35,148 bases of DNA, from positions 101,291 through 136,438 of the forward strand of contig JAJZWV010000001.1 of NCBI GenBank assembly GCA_021846505.1, read 5' to 3'. This DNA comes from Bacillota bacterium. GTDB lineage: Bacteria > Bacillota > Sulfobacillia > Sulfobacillales > JAIMBI01. Both the position numbers and the translations under genes were made by a program. The notes beneath the pieces are model-generated. The model did not search any database, was not told the origin of the DNA, and worked only from the letters and a program-made list of their open reading frames with translations. Positions 23,316-35,148 of the stretch are shown here, in pieces (the first letter of the stretch is position 1; the number at the start of each line of letters is the position of its first letter).

Positions 23316-23380
23316 GGAGCGCAGGCTCCAATCGCTGGAATCCGACCCTTTTTGCAGAAACCACCAGAGGAGTGACATGT

Positions 23381-24511
23381 GTGCGTTTTGTAGCCGACCA
23401 GGCCCAGCTGGCCCGAGCCCTGCAGCAGGTGACGCGAATCGTAAGCCCGCAAAACACGCTGCCCGCGCTGGCGGGCGTCCGCATCGAGGTGCGTGAGGCC
23501 GGCGATGCCGATGGCCACGGCACCGTGCGCCTGGCCGCCACCGACTTGACCTCGGAGATTACCGTCGACGTTTTGGCCAGCGGGGTGGAGCCCGGCGGCA
23601 TTATCTTGCCCGCTGGGCCCCTGACGGACTTGGTGGGGCGGGTGCCCACCGCGGAGGTGCGGGTGGAAGCAGACAGCGCGGTCCATCGCGCGACGGTGGC
23701 TTATGGCAGAAACCGCACCACGCTCCAGGGTTTTGCCGTTCAGGAGATGCCCCAGTTTCCGGTGCGAGAAGAAGAGCCCGCCGTATTTGACTTGGCGCCC
23801 GGTGCGCTGGCCCGGCTGGCGCGGCAAACGGTGTTTGCCACCGCCCACGATGAAAGCCGCCCCGTGCTGAAAGGCACCAGCGTGCATGTGGCCGATGGGA
23901 AGCTGGTCATGGTGGGCACGGACGGCACCCGCCTGTCTCACGCCTGGGTCGCGGTGCCCGACTACCGCGGGCCGGCGCTGGACTTCGTGCTGCCTCAGCG
24001 GGCACTGGCCGAGGCGGCGCGGCTGGCGGGGTCCGAGTCGACCCAGCTTTCCCGCGCGGGCAACCAGCTTGAGATTCGCACGGCCAGCGGCACATTGGTC
24101 ACTCTGCTGCTGGAGGGGCGCTTTCCCGACTATAAGCGGGTGCTGCCGGAGCAGTACCTGTCGCACATTCGGGCAAACACGGACATGCTGCGGGGCGCCG
24201 TCGAGCGCGTCAACTTGATTGCCCACCGCGACCGGGCGGGGTCGATTCGGCTCTCCTACAGCGGCGGCGCCCTGGAAATTCAGTCGGAAGCGGTGGACGT
24301 GGGCCAAGCCTATGAGCTGGTCGAAGTGGAGGGGGAGGGGCAGGCGATGGAGCTGTCGTTCAGCCCGCACATCTTGCTCGACGGCATCAAGTCCCTGGAG
24401 ACCGAAAAGATGGCACTCGATCTGTCTGGCCCAGAAATGCCAGCACGGCTGGCGGAGGTGGAAGGCTCCAGCTACTTTCACATCGTGCTGCCGCTGAGGC
24501 AGATGGTGTAA
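23381..24511 (+). CDS. dnaN: DNA polymerase III beta sliding clamp
   Basis: A 376-residue clamp starting VRFVADQAQLARALQQVTRIV, with three similar clamp domains (about 1-125, 126-250, 251-376) and the family sequences TLPALAGVRIEV, RPVLKGTSVHVADGKL and the C-terminal SYFHIVLPLRQMV. It should tether the replicase. The GTG at 23381 is chosen because AGGAG lies eight bases upstream; the GTG at 23372 is too close to that site. The stop is followed directly by recF. Confidence 0.96.
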   Translation: MRFVADQAQLARALQQVTRIVSPQNTLPALAGVRIEVREAGDADGHGTVRLAATDLTSEITVDVLASGVEPGGIILPAGPLTDLVGRVPTAEVRVEADSAVHRATVAYGRNRTTLQGFAVQEMPQFPVREEEPAVFDLAPGALARLARQTVFATAHDESRPVLKGTSVHVADGKLVMVGTDGTRLSHAWVAVPDYRGPALDFVLPQRALAEAARLAGSESTQLSRAGNQLEIRTASGTLVTLLLEGRFPDYKRVLPEQYLSHIRANTDMLRGAVERVNLIAHRDRAGSIRLSYSGGALEIQSEAVDVGQAYELVEVEGEGQAMELSFSPHILLDGIKSLETEKMALDLSGPEMPARLAEVEGSSYFHIVLPLRQMV

Positions 24512-25573
24512 GTGCGCCTGGAGACCTTGGCGATCCACAACTTCCGCAACATCGAAGCAGCGGAAGTCGAGTGGTCCCCGTCGCTCACGGTGCTGGTGGG
24601 GAAAAACGGCCAAGGCAAAACCAACGTGCTGGAAGCTGCGGCGCTGGCGCTGTCGCGGCAGACACTTCGGGCAAAAAGTGAGCGTGAGCTTGCCCGATTC
24701 GGCACGGACGGGTATCGGCTGTCCGCCGGGCTGGCGGACAGCGCCGGCCTGCAGGCTGCGGCCACCCGGACCGTGTGGCTCCATCCTCCCCGGCGGCAGA
24801 TTGTGGGACCCCAGCTGCCCGTGGTGACCTTTTCCCCTGATGACTTGGCGGTGGTCAAAGGCTCGCCCGATGGCCGGCGAGAGTTTATGGACCGACTGCT
24901 GTCGCAGCTGTTTCCCCGCTACCACCGCCAGCTGTCGCGCTATCAGCGGGCCGTGGCCCAGCGCAATCGAGCGCTCAAGGAAAATGCAGCCGACGCCGTG
25001 CTGGCTGGCTTCGAGCCTCTGCTGGCAGAGGCCGGAGCGTACTGCTGGGAGCAGCGGCAGTGGCTGGTCGCACAGCTTGGCCCCTTGGCCGCAAGCGTTT
25101 ATGACCGGCTGGCCCCCGGTGAAGCACCCACGCTGCAGCTGGCACCAGGCGGGAGCGAGGCCGTCAGCGACCGCGCCGGGCTGGAGCGGCTTTTGGAAAT
25201 CGCTCGGGCGAAAGATCGGATCCGCGGCGCCACCTCCGCCGGCCCGCATCGGGATGAGGTGCGCTTGGCTGTCAGGGGTGTGGAGGCGCGGCTGCTGTCC
25301 CAGGGCCAGCAGCGCACGCTGGTGCTGGCGCTGCAGCTGGCGGCGCGAGCGCTGCTCGAAAGGGAGCTCGGCCAGCGGCCGCTGCTGGTGTTGGATGACG
25401 TCTTTTCAGAGTTGGATGGCCCGCGCCGGCAGGCGCTGCTGGAGGTGGTGACGGTGGGGGGTCAGCAAACGCTGGTAGCGGATGTCGACGCCCGCGCGTT
25501 TCTGCCGCTGGCCACCCGGCGCTATCGGCTGGACGCTGGCCGCGTGCGCGAAGAAGCCGTAGGGGGCCCATGA
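24512..25573 (+). CDS. recF: DNA replication and repair protein RecF
   Basis: A 353-residue SMC-like ATPase: N-terminal LAIHNFRNIEAAEVEWSP, Walker A GKNGQGKT at 30-37, ABC-type signature LSQGQQRTLVLALQL and Walker B LLVLDDVFSELD. It loads RecA at gaps. GTG start immediately after the dnaN stop; stop overlaps the DUF721 start (ATGA). No RNA-binding S4-like yaaA gene lies between dnaN and recF, unlike in Bacillus subtilis. Confidence 0.95.
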   Translation: MRLETLAIHNFRNIEAAEVEWSPSLTVLVGKNGQGKTNVLEAAALALSRQTLRAKSERELARFGTDGYRLSAGLADSAGLQAAATRTVWLHPPRRQIVGPQLPVVTFSPDDLAVVKGSPDGRREFMDRLLSQLFPRYHRQLSRYQRAVAQRNRALKENAADAVLAGFEPLLAEAGAYCWEQRQWLVAQLGPLAASVYDRLAPGEAPTLQLAPGGSEAVSDRAGLERLLEIARAKDRIRGATSAGPHRDEVRLAVRGVEARLLSQGQQRTLVLALQLAARALLERELGQRPLLVLDDVFSELDGPRRQALLEVVTVGGQQTLVADVDARAFLPLATRRYRLDAGRVREEAVGGP

Positions 25574-25953
25574 AAACACTGCACGAGATTTTGTCGGAGA
25601 TGGCGGATCGGTATCGGTGGCACCGAGCCGAACTGCTGCTGGAAGTGGAGCGCGTGTGGCCCGATGCAGTCGGCCCGCAGATTGCCCGGGTCACGCGGCC
25701 CATTGGGTGGCTGGATGGGGTGCTCACCATTGCAGTGCCCAGCCCCGTTTGGACGCAGGAGCTGCGCTACTTGGATGAAGAAATACGCTCGGCGGTCAAT
25801 CGGCGGCTGACCGGGGGCGAGGTGCAGCGCATTCGCACCGTGGTGAGGCCCGGTGTCGCCCAAAACTCCGCCGCCGCTCGCCAACAGGCGTCCCAGCGGC
25901 TGCATGCCGTGTCCGACCGGCTGCATGAACCACCCAGGGACCGAACAGACTGA
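25570..25953 (+). CDS. DUF721 / DciA-like protein
   Basis: A 127-residue protein with VWPDAVGPQIARVTRPIGWL then DGVLTIAVPSPVWTQELRYL, the core of DUF721 (DciA), a family known in many bacteria as loader of the DnaB helicase. Its position between recF and gyrB is typical for high-GC Gram-positives. The C-terminal 35 residues are polar and probably disordered. Coupled to recF (ATGA). Confidence 0.85.
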   Translation: MKTLHEILSEMADRYRWHRAELLLEVERVWPDAVGPQIARVTRPIGWLDGVLTIAVPSPVWTQELRYLDEEIRSAVNRRLTGGEVQRIRTVVRPGVAQNSAAARQQASQRLHAVSDRLHEPPRDRTD

Positions 25954-25985
25954 CCGTAGTCGAAGGGGCCGCAAGGAGTCGACCT

Positions 25986-26273
25986 ATGTTTTTGCATGTG
26001 GGTGGAAATCGCTTAGTTCCGCTGTCTCGTCTGGTGGCCATTCTGGATAGCGGCATTCTCACCCAGTCCCCCGAAACCCGCCAGATGTATCTCCGGCTCC
26101 GCAGCGAAGGCAGTGTGGATCCCGTCGACGCCTTCTGGCGCCGGTCGCTGCTGCTGACAGATGAAGGCATTACCGAAAGCACCGTGGCCAGCACCACGCT
26201 GGTTGGCCGCTGGGACCGGTTGGCGCGCCAGCTGGACGGCCGCCGGCCGTCCGAGGTGCATGATATAATTTAA
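25986..26273 (+). CDS. remB: Extracellular matrix regulator RemB (DUF370 family)
   Basis: A 95-residue protein beginning MFLHVGGNRLVPLSRLVAILD, the RemB signature; RemB/RemA-type proteins regulate biofilm matrix genes in Bacillus, often by DNA binding. Here it lies between DUF721 and gyrB, as in Bacillus (yaaB). The middle and C-terminal parts are longer and less conserved than in short RemA. The last codons contain an extended -10 promoter element for gyrB. Confidence 0.88.
   Translation: MFLHVGGNRLVPLSRLVAILDSGILTQSPETRQMYLRLRSEGSVDPVDAFWRRSLLLTDEGITESTVASTTLVGRWDRLARQLDGRRPSEVHDII
26261..26269 (+). promoter_or_regulatory. Extended -10 promoter for gyrB
   Basis: TGATATAAT: a TG-N-TATAAT extended -10 in the 3' end of remB, with no clear -35. 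Transcription would start near 26276, 100 bases before gyrB. The rest of the 26274-26375 gap shows no other signal. Confidence 0.55.
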
Positions 26274-28292
<2,019 letters not shown>

Positions 28293-28344
28293 CAAAAGGG
28301 GCAGAACTGGCCCAGACTTTCCGCGCGAAGGGCAGGGGGGACCC

Positions 28345-28848
28345 GTGGCGCGACCGGCCTATCGGATGGGACCGCAGCTCCACGAAAGCTCCCGCACCCT
28401 GGTGTCCCGAGCCAGCGCGCCGGATGGGTGCCGGGTGGTGGTCAAGCGGCCCGCCGCCGCCCAGGAATCCCCCGCCCGGCTCGACCAGCACCGCCGCGAA
28501 GCCGAGTTGCTGGACCTGGGCGGATCGTCGGCTCACGTCCCCCAGGGTGCGCACCTCGACGAGGTGGGGGGCGTGCCCTGGCTGGTGATGGACGATGCGG
28601 GCGCCGCGGATCTGACCCGGTGGTGACAGGGGGCGGCCCGCACCCGCGCCGAGCGCCTGGCGGCCGCCATTGAGCTGGCGCAGGCGGTTGCCGAGCTGCA
28701 CCAGGCGGGTGTTTTGCATGGGGCTCTCCACCCCGGCCCTGTGCTCGCCGCGCCGGGTGGACCGATTGCCGCAATCGATTTTCAGGCCGCCCGGCGCTAT
28801 CATCCCGGCAGCCGCGGGATCCGCGTCCACCCTATCTACCGGTTCTAG
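28345..28848 (+). pseudogene. Broken Ser/Thr protein kinase domain (start of a PknK-like multidomain protein)
   Basis: From GTG 28345 (AGGGGGG upstream) the frame encodes YRMGPQLHESSRTLVSRASA, a VVVKRPA segment with the ATP-binding Lys, and RREAELLDLGG. A TGA at 28624 breaks it, then ELAQAVAELHQAGVLHGALH and AIDFQAARRY continue in the same frame to a TAG at 28846. It matches kinase domains that start large kinase/AAA-ATPase/sensor proteins. The catalytic loop reads HGALHPGPV, lacking the usual Asp, and the activation loop is missing. Not functional. Confidence 0.8.
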
Positions 28849-29065
28849 ACTCATGTAGTTGGCCCAATGGGGATCCGGCGTATTGGAAAGCGTCACCATC
28901 GTGCCGCTCATGGAATCAACCAGGGGGGCCTGGACCAGCGGGGCACGCTTCCACGCGTCCAAGCTTCGCGTACGGAGCCGGCGGCGGATGGGGGTAGAGT
29001 TTTTGGCGGCGGCCGGGATCAGCCTGCCGGAGCAGGTGGAGGCGGCGGATGTGCGGCGCCTGTAG
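28849..29065 (+). other. Unrecognised stretch between two pseudogene fragments
   Basis: 217 bases between the kinase piece and the ATPase piece. Plus-strand frames give short peptides such as SVTIVPLMESTRGAWTSG and EFLAAAGISLPEQVEAA, and the minus strand gives PLVDSMSGTMVTLSNTPD. I recognise none of them. It may be foreign DNA that entered when the gene was broken, or a degraded part of it. Confidence 0.3.
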
Positions 29066-30019
29066 CGGCGGGTTGGTGGTGGCGGCCGGCGCGCCGCCCG
29101 CGGCGGTGGCGGCGGCGCGTGGGCGGACGCCCTGGCCGCGTGGGCTCACCACCCCGCCGCTCGAACCGTCAGCCTGGAGCCCCTGTCGCCTCGCGAGATG
29201 TCCGAGCTCTTGGCGGACAGCTTGCATCGACCGGCCGGGGATCTCGAGGAGTTGGCCGTCGTGCTGGTGGACCGATCCCGGGGCAAACCGCGCATAGCAC
29301 GGCAGCAGCTGAATTTGCTTTGGCAGCGCGGCGGCATCCAGTACGATGGGCTGCGGCACCAGTGGACGGCGGACATGGAGCCGACCCGGCAGATGGAGGC
29401 CAATCCCACCACCGTGGGGCGCCCCGCCGCTGGCGTGGAGGCCGACTTGATGAAGCTCGCGGCCGCCGGGATCCTGCACACCAGCGCGGCGCCCACGGCC
29501 ACTGCGACCTTTGTGCATCCGGATCTGCAGCAGGCGGTGTATCGGCGAATTTCCCGGGCGCGCCGCCAGGCGATGCATTTAGCGGCGGCGCGGGCGTTGG
29601 CGGCCACGGCGGCCGCCGGCCCCCAACTGCACCGCCTGATTGCGCCGTACCGCCACGCGGGCGACCTGGTGACCGACCTCGCCGAGCGGCTTCAGATTGC
29701 GGGCTGGCACTTGGAGGCCGCCCGCCTCCTGATGCCGGTGGGGGACTACGCCGAAGCCGTGCGCATTCTCCCCGAGGGCATTCACTACCTGCCTCCCGAT
29801 GCGTGGGACGCGACTTGCCCCCTGAGCTGGGATCTCCACATTCTGCGGGCGGAGGCACTCCTGGCCGACCACCAGGTTGGCGCGCTGATTTCCGAGGCCC
29901 AGCGCCTCCGCACTCTGGCGAAAAACCTGCCCGAGCAGGCGCGGTGCGCGGGACTGCTGTCCAATGTGTACACCGTGATGGATCGGCCGGACCTGATTCG
30001 GCAGGACAGCACTTGCTGA
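29066..30019 (+). pseudogene. AAA-ATPase C-terminal part and TPR start of the PknK-like gene (truncated)
   Basis: Readable in one frame: HHPAARTVSLEPLSPREM, LADSLHRPAGDLEELAVVLV, RGKPRIARQQLNLLWQRGG, then FVHPDLQQAVYRRISRARR and a helical TPR-like tail. These match, in order, the second half of the ATPase and the following repeat region of kinase/ATPase hybrids. The part between about GRPAAGVEADLM and the helix-rich tail is shortened, and the Walker A half is missing. Similarity ends at about 30001, followed by a stop at 30017, where the antisense fragment begins. Confidence 0.75.
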
Positions 30020-30390
30020 AACGTGCGGCGCCAGTCTGTCAGGTCTGGCTGCCCCGCCGGCGGCTCACGGCCGGCCGGCCCTGCCAATGTCCGCCGGTGG
30101 GGGAGGGCCCACAGGAGCGCTTCGTCGCCGACCCACTTGAGGATGCGCTGCCGCCACGCGGCCAGCTCGTCATCCGGCAGGGCCAGGAATCCCACGAGGG
30201 CTGCGTCCATCGCATCGAGCACCCCTGAATAGGGGACCGGGCGCTGGCCCACCTCCCAGGAGCCCGCCGGCGTCAAGCCGGCGGCGCCCCACCGGGTGCG
30301 CGCTTCTTGGAGGCAAGCGGTCTTGCCCTCGCCGGCGCCCCCCCAGCGCCGTTCCGCCCTCGTCCACCGCTTCGAGATGTCTTGGCGCTT
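30004..30390 (-). pseudogene. AAA-ATPase N-terminal (Walker A) part of the PknK-like gene, inverted fragment
   Basis: On the minus strand the P-loop GGAGEGKTACLQEA (GxxGxGKT, about 30342-30301) is followed by PVPYSGVLDAMDAALVGF, DDELAAWRQRILKWVGD and DWRRTFQQVLS. This is the first half of the same type of ATPase whose second half lies on the plus strand to the left. Similarity stops at about 30004, three bases from where the plus-strand piece stops. No start and no kinase precede it; it abuts the end of pdxT. Confidence 0.75.
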
Positions 30391-30394
30391 CGGT

Positions 30395-31009
30395 CTAGGG
30401 CCCGGCGGAGGCGACGGCCGCGGCCTCTTGGGATTGGCGGACCTTGTCGGCGAAGTAGCGGTGAATGCGCAGGTCATCGGTCAGCTCAGGATGAAAGCTG
30501 CTGGCCAACAGCGCCCCCTGCTCCACCAGCACGGGCTCGCCGTCCAGGGATCCCAGCACGCGCACGCCTGGACCGTGGGACAGCACTTTAGGCGCGCGGA
30601 TAAACACCACGCGCACCGGCTCGGGACCCAGTTCTGCCACCGGGATGTCGGCTTCAAAGGATTGCACCTGCCGCCCGTAGGCGTTGCGGGCCACGGTGAT
30701 GTCCAGGCCGGCCAGCCATGCCGGGAAGGGCCCGCGGGCGCCCTCCACCCGGTTGGCCAGGAGAATCATGCCGGCGCAGGTGCCGTAAACCGGAAAACCT
30801 GCGCGAATGCGCTGGCCCAGCGCGTCCAACAAGCCGCTTTCGGACATCAGCATGCCAATGGTGCTGCTTTCGCCGCCCGGCATGATGAGTCCTGCGAGCC
30901 CGTCAAGATGCTGCGGCGCCCGCACCTCCGGGGCGTCTATGCCCAGCCGCTCCAAGTGACGGCGGTGCTCCCGCACGTCACCCTGGATGGCCAATACGCC
31001 GATGCGCAC
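30395..31009 (-). CDS. pdxT: Pyridoxal 5'-phosphate synthase glutaminase subunit PdxT
   Basis: A 204-residue class I-type glutaminase starting RIGVLAIQGDVREHRRHLERL, with the substrate motif PGGESSTIGML, nucleophile Cys in GTCAGMILL and the SFHPELTDD His/Glu pair. It supplies ammonia to PdxS for PLP. GTG start directly after the pdxS stop (TAGGTG). Confidence 0.96.
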   Translation of the reverse strand: MRIGVLAIQGDVREHRRHLERLGIDAPEVRAPQHLDGLAGLIMPGGESSTIGMLMSESGLLDALGQRIRAGFPVYGTCAGMILLANRVEGARGPFPAWLAGLDITVARNAYGRQVQSFEADIPVAELGPEPVRVVFIRAPKVLSHGPGVRVLGSLDGEPVLVEQGALLASSFHPELTDDLRIHRYFADKVRQSQEAAAVASAGP

Positions 31010-31909
31010 CTACCAGCCGCGCTCCTGCATCCGGTCACTCTGCGCCAGCGTCGACATCTCTAAGCCGGGCATTGCCTGGCCCAGGCTTTCCGACACTTCA
31101 GCGATGATGGCCGGGTCGTTGTAGTGCAGCGTGGCGCGCACAATGGCGCGGGCCATCGCCGCTGGGTTCTGCGACTTGAAAATCCCCGAGCCCACGAAAA
31201 TGCCGTCGGCGCCCAGCTGCATCATGAGGGCGGCATCGGCGGGGGTGGCGATGCCGCCGGCCACGAAGTGCACCACCGGCAGGCGGCCCATCTCCTTGAC
31301 GCGGCGCACCAGCTCCAGCGGCGCCCCAAACTCCTTGGCGAGCGTGCCCAGCTCCTCGGAGGGGGCGGCGGTGACGCGCCGAATCTCGCCCAGCACGGTC
31401 CGCAGGTGCCGCACCGCCTCCACCACATTGCCGGTCCCGGGCTCGCCCTTGGTGCGAATCATCGCCGCGCCTTCGGCAATGCGCCGCAGCGCTTCGCCCA
31501 AGTTGCGCGCACCACACACAAACGGCACGTTGAAGTCCCACTTGTCGATGTGGTACTGCTCATCGGCCGGGGTCAGCACTTCGCTTTCGTCGATGTAGTC
31601 CACCTCAAGCGCCTGCAGCACCTGGGCCTCCACGAAGTGCCCAATGCGCGCCTTGGCCATCACGGGAATCTCGACGGCCGCATTGATGGCTTTCACGATG
31701 CCAGGGTCGGCCATTCGGGCCACGCCGCCGGCGGCACGAATGTCCGCCGGCACGCGCTCTAACGCCATGACCGCCACGGCACCGGCCTGCTCCGCAATTT
31801 GGGCCTGCTCCGGGGTGGTGACGTCCATAATGACGCCGCCCTTCAGCATCTCCGCCAAGCCAATCTTCACGCCGGCGGTGCCCTGGTGTCGCTGTGTATC
31901 GGTCGCCAT
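31010..31909 (-). CDS. pdxS: Pyridoxal 5'-phosphate synthase subunit PdxS
   Basis: A 299-residue TIM-barrel protein with [20 protein letters not shown], the active-site lysine regions [14 protein letters not shown] and [12 protein letters not shown], and [20 protein letters not shown]. With PdxT it makes PLP from ribose 5-phosphate, glyceraldehyde 3-phosphate and glutamine. ATG 31909 with AGGAGG eight bases upstream is preferred to upstream ATGs. 63 bases after gyrA, so probably in the gyrA transcript; in Bacillus the same gyrA-then-pdxST neighbourhood occurs with guaB and dacA between them. Confidence 0.97.
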   Translation of the reverse strand: MATDTQRHQGTAGVKIGLAEMLKGGVIMDVTTPEQAQIAEQAGAVAVMALERVPADIRAAGGVARMADPGIVKAINAAVEIPVMAKARIGHFVEAQVLQALEVDYIDESEVLTPADEQYHIDKWDFNVPFVCGARNLGEALRRIAEGAAMIRTKGEPGTGNVVEAVRHLRTVLGEIRRVTAAPSEELGTLAKEFGAPLELVRRVKEMGRLPVVHFVAGGIATPADAALMMQLGADGIFVGSGIFKSQNPAAMARAIVRATLHYNDPAIIAEVSESLGQAMPGLEMSTLAQSDRMQERGW

Positions 31910-31972
31910 CGTCTCTGCCTCCTGTAGCGGTCCACGCATCGGCCGTGGCCGCATCAATCTAAATGCGCCGCG

Positions 31973-34411
<2,439 letters not shown>

Positions 34412-34547
34412 GACTCTCCCCTTCTGGACCCTGGCTGTCTAACCGTCTAAGTATAGCCTGATCGGCCCCGGGGCGGCACGGCGGCCAGCCACTGCGGGCC
34501 GGGTGCGCGCATCTGGCGCCAACCCCCGAGGCGAGTGGCGAGCACGA

Positions 34548-34577
34548 TAGACGATGCGGCCCCCGCTTGCCCATAAT
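34548..34577 (+). promoter_or_regulatory. Possible promoter of the VOC gene
   Basis: TAGACG (34548-34553), 18 bases, CATAAT (34572-34577). Transcription would begin near 34584 and give a very short leader with GGGGGGAGAGG before the TTG at 34598. Confidence 0.4.
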
Positions 34578-34597
34578 TCAGCCGAGGGGGGAGAGGC

Positions 34598-34984
34598 TTG
34601 AAGGCCATCGCGCTGGACCACGTGGTGCTGGAGGTGGCCGATGCGGACCGGGCGCTGGCGTTTTACGCCGGCGTACTGGGCCTGGATCCCGAGCGCGTGG
34701 AGGCGTATCGGGCGGGGCAGGTAAGGTTTCCTTCGGCGCGCCTGGGCTCGCTGCTGGTGGATTTCTTTGTGAGCAGCACCCCCGGGCCCGGCCCCAACCA
34801 CCTCTGTGTGGAGGTGGACGTGTCGGCGCAGGAGATGGTGGCGGCCTTAGATGCTGCGGGCGTGGCGCATGGGGAGCCCACCCACCGCTGGGGGGCGAAG
34901 GGCGACGGGCTCTCGGTCTATGTCCGCGATCCCGACGGCCACCAAGTGGAGGTGCGCACCTACTGCGGCGACGCCACCCCGTAG
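34598..34984 (+). CDS. VOC (glyoxalase/dioxygenase superfamily) protein
   Basis: A 128-residue protein with ALDHVVLEVADADRALAFYAGVLGLD at the start, NHLCVEVDV in the middle and VRDPDGHQVEVRTY at the end, the two beta-alpha-beta-beta-beta modules of the vicinal-oxygen-chelate fold. His8 and the Glu in HQVEV are plausible metal ligands. The substrate (lactoylglutathione-like, antibiotic or other) is not evident. TTG start with GGGGGGAGAGG directly upstream. Confidence 0.85.
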   Translation: MKAIALDHVVLEVADADRALAFYAGVLGLDPERVEAYRAGQVRFPSARLGSLLVDFFVSSTPGPGPNHLCVEVDVSAQEMVAALDAAGVAHGEPTHRWGAKGDGLSVYVRDPDGHQVEVRTYCGDATP

Positions 34985-35005
34985 CACGGTCTGGCCCCAG
35001 CAGAA

Positions 35006-35043
35006 AGGAGCCGCAGCGGCCTTGGAAGGACGCCCCGGCTCCT
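35006..35043. terminator. Inverted repeat between convergent genes, possible bidirectional terminator
   Basis: AGGAGCCG (35006-35013) and CGGCTCCT (35036-35043) form an 8-bp stem with a 22-base loop. It lies between the VOC stop and the stop of the minus-strand gene at the window end, where a shared terminator would be expected. No clear T-run. Confidence 0.4.
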
Positions 35044-35063
35044 GCCTCCGCACTGCCCTCGCG

Positions 35064-35148
35064 CTAGCGGGGCGTCATGACTTCCGAGGGCGCGAGCACC
35101 ACGTTGCTTTCCGTGACGGGCCGCGTGGCGAGCGTCAGCAGCAGCGAC
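35064..35148 (-). CDS. Unidentified protein, C-terminal fragment
   Basis: A minus-strand frame open to the window edge ends SLLLTLATRPVTESNVVLAP then SEVMTPR and TAG (35064-35066). The hydrophobic then polar composition looks coding, and it converges on the VOC gene. I do not recognise the family from 27 residues. Confidence 0.4.
   Translation of the reverse strand, partial: SLLLTLATRPVTESNVVLAPSEVMTPR

Noticed and set aside
23312-25249. A 645-codon open frame on the minus strand opposite dnaN and recF
   Set aside because: Fully antisense to two conserved genes, with Gln/His/Arg-rich composition typical of shadows in GC-rich DNA.
29540-29560. TTTCCCGGG as a second Noc site
   Set aside because: Only about 10 of 16 positions match and symmetry is lost on one side.
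28867-30228. A 453-codon plus-strand open frame over the pseudogene region
   Set aside because: Gly/Arg/Pro-rich translation without domains; the pieces with family similarity lie in another frame.
34616-34632. CCACGTGG palindrome near the VOC start as a canonical parS
   Set aside because: The flanks do not match the parS arms; it lies in conserved VOC codons (LDHVVLEV).

Overview
GC-rich chromosomal window around a bacterial replication origin. Gene content and order (rplI-rpsR-ssb-rpsF, rsmG-noc-parA-parB, yidC-yidD-rnpA-rpmH, dnaA-dnaN-recF-DUF721-remB-gyrB) point to a Bacillota (Firmicutes) lineage. A remB/DUF370 gene, a Noc-type ParB paralogue, DUF951 and DUF4446 fit deep-branching, high-GC groups such as the Sulfobacillus/Thermaerobacter/Symbiobacterium-like lineages; I cannot fix the genus from sequence alone.

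Layout. 1-1294, minus strand: rpsF-ssb-rpsR-rplI operon with its own sigma-A-type promoter and a structured leader. 1324-6325, minus: a tightly overlapping membrane and housekeeping block (YkvI-like transporter, TPR protein, small membrane protein, CvpA-like protein, MscS channel, DUF951), with DUF4446 and DUF554 genes beside it. 6328-11298, minus: the segregation and ribosome-biogenesis operon rpmH-rnpA-yidD-yidC-rsmG-noc-parA-parB, started by a near-consensus promoter and followed by three parS-like palindromes of unusual sequence. 11302-19886, mostly minus: an accessory block between rpmH and dnaA, made of a penicillin-binding protein and a trans-4-hydroxyproline catabolic operon under a GntR regulator. 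That operon encodes a proline racemase/hydroxyproline epimerase, a cysteine-less paralogue of it, a multi-subunit D-hydroxyproline dehydrogenase in four ORFs and a DapA-family deaminase. 19990-21434, plus: a CsoR-family regulator, a terminator and an aldehyde dehydrogenase pseudogene that looks like the missing last enzyme of the hydroxyproline pathway. 21434-28292, plus: a bipartite oriC around dnaA, then dnaN, recF, DUF721/dciA, remB and gyrB. 28345-30390: wreckage of a large Ser/Thr-kinase/AAA-ATPase (PknK-like) gene, with pieces on both strands meeting at about 30002. 30395-34411, minus: pdxT, pdxS and gyrA, inverted relative to the usual gyrB-gyrA order and head-on to replication. 34598-34984, plus: a VOC protein; the window ends in the 3' end of a minus-strand gene.

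How the parts work together. ParB, Noc, ParA, their DNA sites and the oriC boxes form a replication-segregation module in which the presumed ParB sites have a TCGA centre instead of the classical ACGT, while a near-perfect Noc-type site lies 5 kb away. The hydroxyproline operon would convert L-hydroxyproline to alpha-ketoglutarate semialdehyde, but the only dehydrogenase for that product in the window is decayed. The two most promising unusual items are the divergent parS set with its matching ParB residues, and the catalytically dead proline-racemase paralogue kept in the operon. The kinase-gene wreckage at the edge of the inverted gyrA block may mark a chromosomal inversion breakpoint.
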